Source: CAWFYI01 sp963820105 (lineage in GTDB: Bacteria > Patescibacteriota > Saccharimonadia > Saccharimonadales > UBA4665). Taken from it: DNA of 64,000 nt. The notes under the pieces were generated by a model. The model was not told the DNA's origin. It did no database searches and worked only from the letters and a program-made list of their open reading frames with translations. Shown here piece by piece: positions 32,669 to 43,200 of the stretch (within the stretch, counting starts at the first letter, position 1; every line of letters begins with the position of its first letter). Location: positions 682,001 through 746,000 of the forward strand of contig CAWFYI010000001.1 of NCBI GenBank assembly GCA_963820105.1, given 5' to 3'. Position numbers and translations under genes: made by a program.

Positions 32669-34729
32669 AGCGCCGTCTATGTGAACTATTGGGCGCTATA
32701 AGCCTGTTATCCCCGGCGTAACTTTTATCCGAAAGCGCTGCCGATACCACACTCATGTACATGAAATGTACGGACAGCGGAAAACTTACTCCTACTTTCG
32801 TACCTGCTCGGCTTGTAGGCCTCACAGTCAAGCTGGCTTATGCGCATGCACTATCACTACGATTTCCATCCGTAGTTAGCCAACCTTTGAACGCCTCCGA
32901 TACTCTTTAGGAGGCAACCGCCCCAGTTAAACTACCCACCAGACACGGTCCCAGAACCAGTAATCACACACGATCATGGATATCATATGCGCTTAGTGGT
33001 CCTGGTAAGAACAAGATCATGACAAGGGTGGTATTTCACTGATGGCTCCACCTCGGCTAGCGCCAAGGCTTCAAAGCCTCCCACCTATGCTACACATGTC
33101 ATAACCCGGCTCAATGCCAAGCTGTAGTAAAGCTGCACGGGGTCTTTTCGTCCTGCTGCGGACAGACGGCATCTTTACCGCCAATGCATTTTCACCGAGC
33201 TCTTCGTCGAGACAGTACCCATATCATTGCGCCATTCGTGCAGGTCAGAACTTACCTGACAAGGAATTTCGCTACCTTAGGACGGTTATAGTTACCGCCG
33301 CCGTTCACCGGGGCTTCAGTTCGCTGCATACACAGCTCTCCTTAACCTTCCGGCACCGGGCAGGCGTCAGCCCGTATACATCCACTTTCGTGTTAGCACA
33401 GACCTATGTTTTTGGTAAACAGTTGCATGGGTTCCTTAGCTGCGGCTCCCGCTAGGGGAGCAGGCCTTATTCCGAAGTTACGGCCGCTGTTTTGCCGAGT
33501 TCCTTGACGAAGAATCACTCGTACACCTTGGTCTTCTCGACCTGAGCACCTGTGTCGGTTTGCGGTACGGATAGCATAATTCACGCGCCAGATTGCTTTT
33601 CTAGTCAGCACTTTAACCGGGATCGAGCTAAATGCTCTTTCATTCGCAGGCATTTCTCCTGCTTAGACGGATATAACCGTGAATCCGCCCCGGCTAATAT
33701 GCCGCGCACATCTGACAAAACTACACTAGTACGGGAATATTAACCCGTTGTCCATCGCCTACGCTACGCGCCTCGGCTTAGGACCGACTAACCCTGGGTC
33801 GATTATCGTGGCCCAGGAAACCTTGCTCTTTCGGTGGGCAGGATTCTCACCTGCCTTATGGTTACTCATTCCAGCATTCTCACTTGATAGCGCTCCACCG
33901 GACCTCGCAGTCCGGCTTCGGTGCCCTATCAACGCTCCTCTACCACGCCCCAGAACCCATTTCACTACACTTGTTTAATCATTTTGACGCCAGCCCTGAC
34001 GGGTGGCTATGAAAATGTGTAATGAAATAAGTTCTGGGGCATCCATATCTTCGGTACTACGCTTGAGCCCCGTTACATTTTCCGCGCGGGATCTCTTGAC
34101 GAGTGAGCTGTTACGCACTCTTTAAATGAATGGCTGCTTCTAAGCCAACATCCTCGTTGTCGAAGAAATCCCACCTCGTTTCCCACTTAGCGTAAATTTA
34201 GGGACCTTAGATGATGGTCTGGGCTGTTTCCCTTTTGAGCGACGAGCTTAGCCCCGCCGTTCTAACTGCCGTAGTTCCACTGACCGTATTCGTAGTTTGT
34301 CAAGGGTGGGTATCCGTAAGGACCCCATTCCGAAACAGAGCTCTACCCCAGTCAGCTACCGTACGACGCTAGCCCTAAAGCTATTTCGAGGAGAACCAGC
34401 TATCTCCGAGTTCGATTGGCATTTCACCTCTAACCACAGGTCATCCGGGCATTTTGAAACATGCTGCGGTTCGGTCCTCCACGCAGTTTTACCTGCGCTT
34501 CAACCTGCCCATGGTTAGGTCACCCGGTTTCGGGTCTATTCACTACTACTATGGCGCCCTATTCAGGCTCGCTTTCACTACGCCTACGACAAATGTCTTA
34601 AGCTTGCAGCAGTAAATAACTCGCTGGATCGTTCTACAAAAAGCACGCCGTCACCGGACAAGCCGGCTCCGACTCCTTGTACGCACACAATTTCAGGATC
34701 TATTTCACTCCCCTTCCGGGGTTCTTTTA

Positions 34730-34760
<31 letters not shown>

Positions 34761-35415
34761 ATCGTAAGATATATTTAGCCTTGGAAGGTGGACCTTCCAG
34801 ATTCAATCAGGGTTTCACGTGTCCCGACCTACTCGACACTGTAAGTGATAAAGTTCGTAAAACTTGGTATACCGGGCTATCACCGTCTCTGGCCGGTCTT
34901 TCCAGACCGTTCTACTCGCATTACGTATTTCTTACTTTATGGAAGCTAGTGGTAGCGCTTCCGCCTTATGCGGCCGTCCCAAGGGGACAGTCGCAAAAGG
35001 TTACTTACAGGTCACAACCCCCTAATAACATTCGTCTACCAACTTATTTGCTAGGCAATAAATTGCCAGGCAAAAGTCATTAAGGTTTGGGCTGATCCGC
35101 GTTCGCTCGCCACTACTTACGGAATCATTGGTTATTTTCTCTTCCTCGGGGTACTAAGATGTTTCAGTTCCCCCGCTTACCGCTCTCCAGCCCTATATAT
35201 TCAGGCCGGCGCTGGCCAGTATGACCTGGCCAAGGTTTCCCCATTCGGACATCTCCGGATCAAAACATATGTAGCTGTTCCCCGGAGCTTTTCGCAGCTC
35301 ATCGCGTCCTTCATCGGTATCTTACGTCAAGGCATTCGTTGTGCGCGCTTGAGTAACTTTTTACGATTGGCTTAAGGCTTCGTCGGTGAGACTGGCCTTA
35401 AACCGGTTTAATGCA

Positions 35416-35433
35416 ATTGACCGGTTATCGGTG
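35416..35433. repeat. 23S processing stem, 5' arm
   Basis: ATTGACCGGTTATCGGTG, exact complement of 31106-31123. Confidence 0.8.
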
Positions 35434-35781
35434 GTTACCAGATACCATTATCTGTTATCCCAATACTCCGATTGCCGTTTGTCTTTAAGCGAATATACCT
35501 TGCAGTACATCCGCAATTGCTTTTCTCTTTAGATCATCTTAAAAATTAATTAAATTAATTTTAGGTTGAAGATGATCCGTCGACTGAATTGTTAAATTGC
35601 TAAACTCTAATGCTTACCTAGATACGTTGTGGTGCTAAAATGCACTCCACCCTAATCTTGTAAGAAGCTTGAGTTTACGTTCAGCTGTTCTGCCTTGCTT
35701 TGTCTTGGCGACTAGCCCTGACCTAAACTCAAGCGTTCAATACGTTCAATAAATGATAGCAAAATTAACAGAGGCGGTCAA
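35434..35781 (-). promoter_or_regulatory. 23S-5S promoter and leader
   Basis: Minus-strand TTGACC (35776-35781), 17 bases, TATCAT (35753-35758). The roughly 380-base leader down to 23S has two dyads: TAAACTCAAG / CTTGAGTTTA flanking about 35670-35730, and ATCATCTT / AAGATGAT flanking an AT-rich stretch near 35540-35575. No boxA was recognised. No 16S or protein gene lies here. Confidence 0.7.
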
Positions 35782-35820
35782 GTCTTTGTTGCTGTCAAAC
35801 TTGCTACAGTTTGGTAGGTA

Positions 35821-36150
35821 TTATCGAATGGTTTTTCCTAAAATGGCTGTGTCGATTCGGCGGCCCAGGCGCAGTTCAAGGTTATCAAAATCATTGCCAA
35901 GTTCTTCGCGCAGCCATTCAAGTTCCTTGCTGGTCGCCATGTTATCTGGAATACCGCCGACCGTGTCACCAATGGCAGCTACCATCTTTTCGAGTTTGTC
36001 GAACCTGCCCTCCAGCCCATCGAACCTGCCCTCCAGCCCGTCGAAGCGTCGTTCCAGGCCGTCAAACCTGCCTTCCACGCCGTCGAAGCGGCCGCCAAGA
36101 GCCTCTACGGCCTCCAGTATCTGCTGATTGGTAGCTTTTTTATCTGCCAT
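35821..36150 (-). CDS. Coiled-coil protein with heptad repeats
   Basis: 109 residues. After MADKKATNQQILEAVEALGG come about five tandem seven-residue repeats of the type GRFDGLE (residues 20-55), encoded by 21-base DNA repeats. A second coil follows (ELEWLREELGNDFDNLELRL). It is similar to small CPR coiled-coil proteins of unknown role. It has no signal or membrane segment. Repeat number could vary by slippage. Confidence 0.65.
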   Translation of the reverse strand: MADKKATNQQILEAVEALGGRFDGVEGRFDGLERRFDGLEGRFDGLEGRFDKLEKMVAAIGDTVGGIPDNMATSKELEWLREELGNDFDNLELRLGRRIDTAILGKTIR

Positions 36151-36212
36151 ATCCCAAGTCTACGCTTGCCGGATTAAAAAATCTTTAAATTTGGCGATTT
36201 TGGTTAACATTC

Positions 36213-36404
36213 CTAGAATCTGGATTTTTCCTTTAGTTTTTGCTTGATTCGCGAGGCCAGGGCGGACTCTTCTATGCTGTCCATGATCGGCTTGGCGCAC
36301 TTGGGACACAACTCGACTTTGGAACTGAATATGTCCCGTCCGACGATGACCTGCTCGCCCTTTTCAATAATTTTTTGACAGTTGTCACAGCGATGAACCA
36401 TCAT
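36213..36404 (-). CDS. Small zinc-ribbon protein
   Basis: 63 residues with CDNC near the N-terminus and CPKC about 27 residues later, a four-cysteine zinc-binding pattern. A basic helical tail (RIKQKLKEKSRF) follows. No family is recognised. It could bind nucleic acid or a protein partner. Confidence 0.6.
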   Translation of the reverse strand: MMVHRCDNCQKIIEKGEQVIVGRDIFSSKVELCPKCAKPIMDSIEESALASRIKQKLKEKSRF

Positions 36405-36497
36405 GCTCTGCCCCTCCCTTTTATGTTTGTCTGGATTAATTATTATAAGCTCGGCGGCGGCGAATTAAAATCGTAGAATTAACATCGCGCAGTACTA

Positions 36498-36572
36498 TTA
36501 CTGGGCGATGAAGTAGTCGAAGGTGTAGGTGGTGTTGGCCTGAGGGGTATCAAGGGCGTTGAACATGAGGTC
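36498..36572 (-). pseudogene. C-terminal tail fragment of the giant surface protein
   Basis: Encodes LMFNALDTPQANTTYTFDY then FIAQ and a stop. It matches the last residues of the 2236-residue protein (37233), with 7 mismatches in 72 bases by eye. It has no upstream open frame or start. It is separated from the full gene by the NYN gene. Confidence 0.75.
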
Positions 36573-36631
36573 CGCGAGAACAGTATCTTGGTTAAATAAA
36601 GATTAAATAACCTGTTAAACACTGGCCGGCA

Positions 36632-37144
36632 GTGCTAGGCTACGACTTAATCGTGAATAATTATGCCTTTATTGACAGCCAAAATTTAAACCTGGGAGTC
36701 AAAAGCGCAGGCTGGGCGCTGGACTTCAGAAAATTCCGGCTTTACCTAAAAAACAAGTACGGCGTGAACAAAGCCTACCTGTTCATTGGCCAGATGGCCG
36801 GCCAAGAAACGCTTTACGATAATTTGCAAAACATGGGCTATCAACTTGTATTTAAGCAGACTACGGAATACAAAGTAGGCGGCAAAACGGTCGTGAAAGG
36901 CAATGTGGACGCCGAGTTGGTACTGTACGCCGCGGCCAAAGTCTTCAACCAATACGACAGGGCGATAATCGTCAGCGGCGACGGCGACTTCCGCTGTCTT
37001 GCCGAATACTTGCTTGAGAAGAACAAACTGCTCCATATCCTGGCTCCAAATAAGAAATACTCAAGTTTACTGAACTCTTACGCGAGCAAAATCGTCCGGG
37101 TTGATACCCTAAAATCCAGGCTGGAATACGTTAGAAAAAAATGA
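36632..37144 (+). CDS. NYN-domain protein (LabA/DUF88-type, putative RNase)
   Basis: 170 residues with PIN-like NYN features: FIDSQNLNLG (first Asp), VKGNVDAELVLYAAAKV (second Asp) and AIIVSGDGDFRCLAEYL (third Asp pair). These acidic residues form the metal site in NYN nucleases. Both possible starts are GTG (36632 or 36653) without clear Shine-Dalgarno. It sits on the opposite strand between the tail fragment and the giant gene. RNA target unknown. Confidence 0.8.
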   Translation: MLGYDLIVNNYAFIDSQNLNLGVKSAGWALDFRKFRLYLKNKYGVNKAYLFIGQMAGQETLYDNLQNMGYQLVFKQTTEYKVGGKTVVKGNVDAELVLYAAAKVFNQYDRAIIVSGDGDFRCLAEYLLEKNKLLHILAPNKKYSSLLNSYASKIVRVDTLKSRLEYVRKK

Positions 37145-37232
37145 CTGGCCTCAGCGGTCGGTCGAAACCTTAGGCTTAGCCAGTCGTGGTGATTACCTAT
37201 AGCGTAGCAGAGGGCGCGCAACGGTGTCAACG

Positions 37233-40200
37233 CTACTGGGCGATGGAGTAGTCGAAGGTGTAGGTGGTGTTGGCCTGCGGTGCGTCCAGGGCGTTGAACA
37301 TGAAGTCGGTGGCGCTGGTGGCACCCTTGAAGAAGCGCAGGCCCGCGGCCTTGTCATTAGACGGACTGAGCACTATGTGCGGCGCCTGGCCGTAGGTCTT
37401 GCTAAAGAGTATCTTCGCCAGGTCGCCAGCTGTCGGTGCGCTGCCAGTGGTAATCGTAATCGTACCGGTGGTATCGGTGCCATCAACAGAGATAGTAGCC
37501 GAGCCGCCAGCCGCCGCTTGTGCTTGCGAAGTCGGCTGGCCCCCGGCGGTGATGACGTGTCCGCCGATGGTTATATCGCCATCGAACTGCGCGCTGCCGG
37601 TGACGGTCAGGCTACCCACTGTGGCACTGCCCGAAACATTCAGGCTACCGGCAGTTATGGCGCCGCTAACCCCCAGAGTACCGCTGATACTGGCGGACGC
37701 CGCCGACAGGCTAGTAGCGGTCAGATTGATAGCCGTCAGGTCAGCAATGTTAGCCGAGCCGTTCACCTGCAAGTCGTTGGCAGTCACCTGCCCGCTGGCT
37801 ATCAGATTGCCCACGTTGGCATCACCGTTCACATTCAACGAATTAGCCGTCAAGGAATCAGTAGTGGAGCTGGTAGAGGTCAGGTCCTGCACGTTAGCAG
37901 TAGTCGCTAGCAAATTGTTAACTGTAGCTGTGCCATTGGCCTGGATGTCATTGACCGTGGCCAAGCCGCTAACCGTCAGATTACCAAGCGTGGCGTCGCC
38001 GCCGTTCTGGATGGTGTTGGCGATACTTGGCCCGCTGTAGTAGAACGGGTTGACGAAGATCAGGATCTGGCCTGTGCCGGAACCGCTGTAACTCTGCATT
38101 GCGCGGCCAATCACTTCACCGGCGGCAGTGGCCTTCATGCCGACACCAGGCGTAGAAGAAGCGGTAATGTAATCGCCAGCAACTATGTCGCCGTTCTCGG
38201 TATTAACTTTGGTCAGAACGCGTCCGTTCAAGGCTACAGGCATCGGGTAATCAGAGTCATTGACGTTATTGCCTGTTAGGTTGCTCTCGTCAGAGTGGGG
38301 GTCAATCTCAGATATGACGCCTATTTCGGCCGACTCGTAAGCCCCGTCTGTCTTGGCCACAACCGGCACCTGGTACTTGCCGTCCTTACTGGTGGCATAA
38401 GTGGAAGTGGTCATAACCACGTCACCGGGCGTTACATCCGGCTGGGACGGATATAGCTCGGCGTAGTCGGCGCCTACCGGAGTGGTACAGACCACGAACT
38501 GGACGTTTGCAGCCGCACTGGCAGCTCCAGAGTGGCACACCCCATGAGTTGTCGCCGTACCAGCGATGTCGGAAGTCAACGTACCGCCGGTCACGCCGGC
38601 GAATAATGTTATGGCCTTGCCAGAAGTATTTACGTTGAATACTGAATTGCCGCTACTATCCTGGACCTGGAATTCAGTAGTAGAGTTAGTGCCCGTTGCC
38701 GAACCAACTATGACAGAGCCGCCATTTGGCTGTAGCTCAAGTGCGCGGGCGCTTGAGTTACTCAGATCGCCCTCCGACGATACCTGTATGGCGCCGTAGT
38801 CGGTACCGGAGGAAACGCCGTAGATGTTTACGGTAGCATTTTGGCCGTCACTGTGAATCGTAAGGGTAGAGTCTGGCGGGTAACCATTATTCCCGATACC
38901 GACTCGATAATTGCTGGTGTCAACTCCCAGAACTACATCGCCTGAAGTGTTCTGAACCTGGAAGGCTGTGTTAGAGTTAGTCGTTGTCTTTATTGTTGTG
39001 TTACCGGCGTTAGCAACTGTGAAAACGTCCGCGGTGTTATTGGCCAGCTGTAGCAAGTCTGCTGAACCGGTGTTCTTGCCGCGTATCACGGTGTCACTAT
39101 TGCTTTGGACATAAAGTTCGTTGCCAACGGCAGCAGTAGGACCAATATGAACTTCGCCATTAGTCGTGTCAGCAGTGAAAAGCGGCGTGCTGTCACTTAA
39201 CTGGATCTGGAAGGCGGTGGTGGAGTCGGTGGAGTTCTGGAAGGTAGCATTGCCAGTATTACCTACGGTGACAACGTCTGTGCCGCTACTTTGTAGGTGT
39301 AGTAAATCGTTACTGCCTGTACCGTTGGCAGTTATAACATTATAACTGCCTGATTCAACATACAATTTAGTGGACGCGGCAGGCGCGGCACCGACACCAA
39401 CTTGGTCATGTGTGCCAGATGTATCTACATACAACGCTACACCTCCACCCGAATCCAGAACCCGGAATGCCTCAGTGGTGTCGCTGGCTGGCTGGATAAG
39501 AACACCGTTGTTGGACGAGCCGCCGACCGGGTTGAAGATAACGCCACTGGTGCCGGCCTTGATGGTAATCGGGCTGGTGCCGATCTGAGAGCCTATGTTC
39601 ACAGTGTTAGTGGAACTGGCGGTGGAGCTGTTGCCAATATTAATGGTCTGAGCTACCGCGCCGGAAGTGTTGCCGATCTGTACTGTGTTGGCTATGCCGG
39701 TGTTACCAAGGTTTAGATTGGCGCCGCTGGTATCAACTTGGATGTAGTTATTGCCGGCAGCATTCTGAACTTGGAAGGCGGTTGTGGAGTTGACGGAGTT
39801 CTTGAACAGTACGCTTCCGCCAACCCCTAGGCTACCATTTATTAGGGTGTTCTGGCTAACGCTAAGGCCGCCCTGAATACTAAGGTCGCCGTATATCTGG
39901 CCATTGCTTGTGACTTGCAAGCTGGCGGTACTTATATTGTCTGAGGTCAGTGCCGGACTATCGATTCCGGAAATACTGAAGTCCTTAAGTTCGCAGCCGA
40001 TGGCACTGCCGGCGGTAGCAGAACAAGTGGTAGTGTTACCATTAAACCCAGTGTACAGATAGGCACCCGAGAGAAAGATTGATGTAGGGAAAAGGCTTCC
40101 GGTACCGGTATTAGCCGAGCCGCTGGCATCAGCACCACCCACGTAGGTAGGTGCGACCGGGTTGGATATATTAAAGGCTTTTATCTCGCAGCCTTCCGCG

Positions 40201-43200
40201 CTGCCAGCAGTCTGGGAACAATTAGTAGCACTGCTACCCCAAAGCGTGTACGCATAGCGGCCAGCAGTAACAAGGTTAGAGCCGCCGCTAACACTACTGG
40301 TTCCAGTAGTCGAGCCATCGGCATCAACACCGCCCACATAGGTGGGTGTGGCCGGGTTGGATACATTGAAGACCTTGAGTTCGCAGCCGATAGCGCTGCC
40401 AGCAGTCTGGGAGCAGGCGGTACTACTACCTGCAAATGTAACGTAGAGATAGCCGTTAACCATACTGGACGCTAAACCGCTAAGATTCCCGGCACCAGTG
40501 TTTGTAGAACCTGTAACGTCTGCTCCGCCCACATAGGTAGGTGCGGCCGGGTTGGATATATCAAAGGCCTTGAGTTCGCAGCCGATAGCGCTGACGGTTG
40601 CGGAACAGGTGGTACTACTATTTGCAGACGTAACATAAGCATAATTGCCGGAAACGGTAGTGCTATTAAAGCTAGTGTTGCCTGTACCGCTGTTAGTTGA
40701 GCCTGTGGCATCCGCTCCGCCCACATAGGCAGGTGCGGCCGGGTTGGATATATCAAAGACCTTGAGTTCGCAGCCGATAGCGCTGCCGACAGTCTGGGAA
40801 CAGGCAGTATTATTACTCGCGGATGCAATATAAGCATAGCTGCCGGAGATGGTAATATCGGTGAAGTTAACATTTCCGGTACCGGTGTTAGCTGAGCCAC
40901 TGGCATCCGCTCCGCCCACATAGGCAGGTGCGGCCGGGTTGGATATATCAAAGATTTCCAGTTCGCAGCCTCCTGCGCTGCCGACAGTCTGGGAACAGGC
41001 GGTGGCGTTACCCGTAAATGTAACGTAGAGATAACGCCCCGAGATAGTTGCAGAGAGAGTCGTCCTATTGGTCGCTCCAGTAGTCGAACCATTGGCATCA
41101 ACACCGCCCACATAGGCAGGCGCGGCCGGGTTGGATATATTGAAGACTTTTATTTCGCAGCCGACGGCGCTACCTGCAGCCTGGGAACAGGCGGTGGCGT
41201 TACCACCGCTAGCAACAAATGCATATTGACCGGATACAGCAAAGTCTTGGAAACTGAGACTTGTAGTGCCAGTGTTAGTTGAACCGCTGGCATCAGCACC
41301 GCCTTGATAAACCATGGTTGGGATACCAATCGTAACTATTGAACTGGTGGTGTTCACATTCAGTACACTCCCTGCACTCGCATTCTGTATCTGGAAGGCA
41401 GTGGCGGAATTAGTAGCATTCTTGAAGATTAATGAGTCTGACGTATTATTGTAGCTAATAGTAGCTTCGTCAGAAGTAGAGGCACCTAGATGTACGGTCT
41501 CGCCGCCAAGATAAATATTGGCGACGCGGGCCGTATCAGAACCTATGTTGTAGGTATCATCCACATTCGGCAGTAAATTACCGGTGGTATCGATCAGCCA
41601 TTTGGTAGTGCCGCCTGTTTCAAAGGCCAGGCTGTTGGAGTCGTTGGTGCCTAGGACTGCAGTTGCACCCATTGAGTTGCCGTTTTGCACAAACGCCTGG
41701 TTGCTACCTGATACAAAGTTACCTGAACAAGTCAGGTTGCCGGTGTCTCCAGCAACCGTACAGCCGGTGTCTGCGGAACCTCCGGCCAGGTTGATGCTGG
41801 TGGCAGTAGTGCTAGCCGGACCGATGTTAATAGCGGTACTGGCTGCACCGGCGAAGTTGATGGTGGTGGCGGTTGTGTTAAATAAAGCTAAAGTAGTGGC
41901 GTTGGTAGTCACAGCCGGCGCGTTAAGAGCTATGGCAGTAGCATTTTGTAAGGTAGTGGTGCCTGCAACCGTAGAGCCTATGGTGACATTACTGACAGAG
42001 CTGCCCGTAGTGTTATTGCCTATGTTGATTGACTGGGTAACGGCGTTGGCGATGTTACCGATCTGGACGGTGTTAGCAGCGTTAGCCGTAGCGATGTTGA
42101 TGGTACCCGAGGCGGCGGACTGAATACTGACCGCCGAAGAGGTATTGCCACCTTGGAGGGTTAGTGTGGAAGCTGCTACGGTGCTACCAATGGTTATGAC
42201 GTCCTTGCCGGTCGAGGTAGCCGTAGCGCCAATGTTGATGGTGTTGGTCTTGCCGCTGGCAACGTTGCCGTTGCCAATGCTGATGGTCTCGCCTTGGGTG
42301 GATTGGCCTAAAGTTAAGGTGCCAGTGTTGGAAGTATTGCCGACAGTAACGTTTCCAGAGCCGGTGGTCTGAATATTTACAGCGCCGCGAGAGCCGCTAC
42401 CAGCGCCTGCTGATCCGCCGGCGCCGCCTTGGATCGATATGTTGCCGCCGTTGCCGCCATAGGTAGTATTAATGCTTCCGAAACCGGCGCCGCCGACCAG
42501 CGCGATGTCGCCACCAGCGCCGCCCGCATTACCGGCACCACTATTCGTAACTTGGCCGCCGGCACCGCCTGTAAGGGTCAGCGCACCGCCAAGGCCGCCT
42601 ATGAAGGCACCGCTACTAGCAGTGTTATCTCCGCCGGCGCCGCCGGTTATGCCAACAGCGGCGCCGGTACCAGCAGTGCCTGCAGTATTAAGGTTCTGTC
42701 CTTTACCTCCCGCAACGGTTAAAACCGAATCAGCTGCAGTGGTGCCATTACCACTTGGCTGGAACCCTTGTACATTAAGTGTTGCGGCAGGTGATGCCAC
42801 ACCGATACCAATTCTGGTATTGGTGGTGTCGGCTACAAACAGATTAGATGTGCCAGCATGGTTCTGAATCTGGAGGGCCTTGGTAGAATCCGCGGTCGGC
42901 TGAACAAACAGGCCGGTGTTAGAGCCGCCGCCAGGGTTTATGTTGATGGCATTAGAGCCGGTGGAGGTCAGGCTTAAGGTCGTGCCTGATGTGAGGGCTA
43001 TGGTGCTGGCAGATTGTATAACCACGGCCCCTCCTGAACCGGTACTACCGATATTGGTGGCGCCGGAGCCAGAGGCATTGATGTTGGCCGTACCGCCAGT
43101 TATGGTCAGGCCACTGCTGCCAGTCAGCAAACCTCCGATGGTACCGGTACCGGTGATGTTGAAATCGGCCGTCTGTGGCGACGTGCCGTTTTGGATGTAG

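Noticed and set aside
33953..34044. Third intron in 23S
   Set aside because: It is a self-complementary helix extension without group I core or splice-site features.
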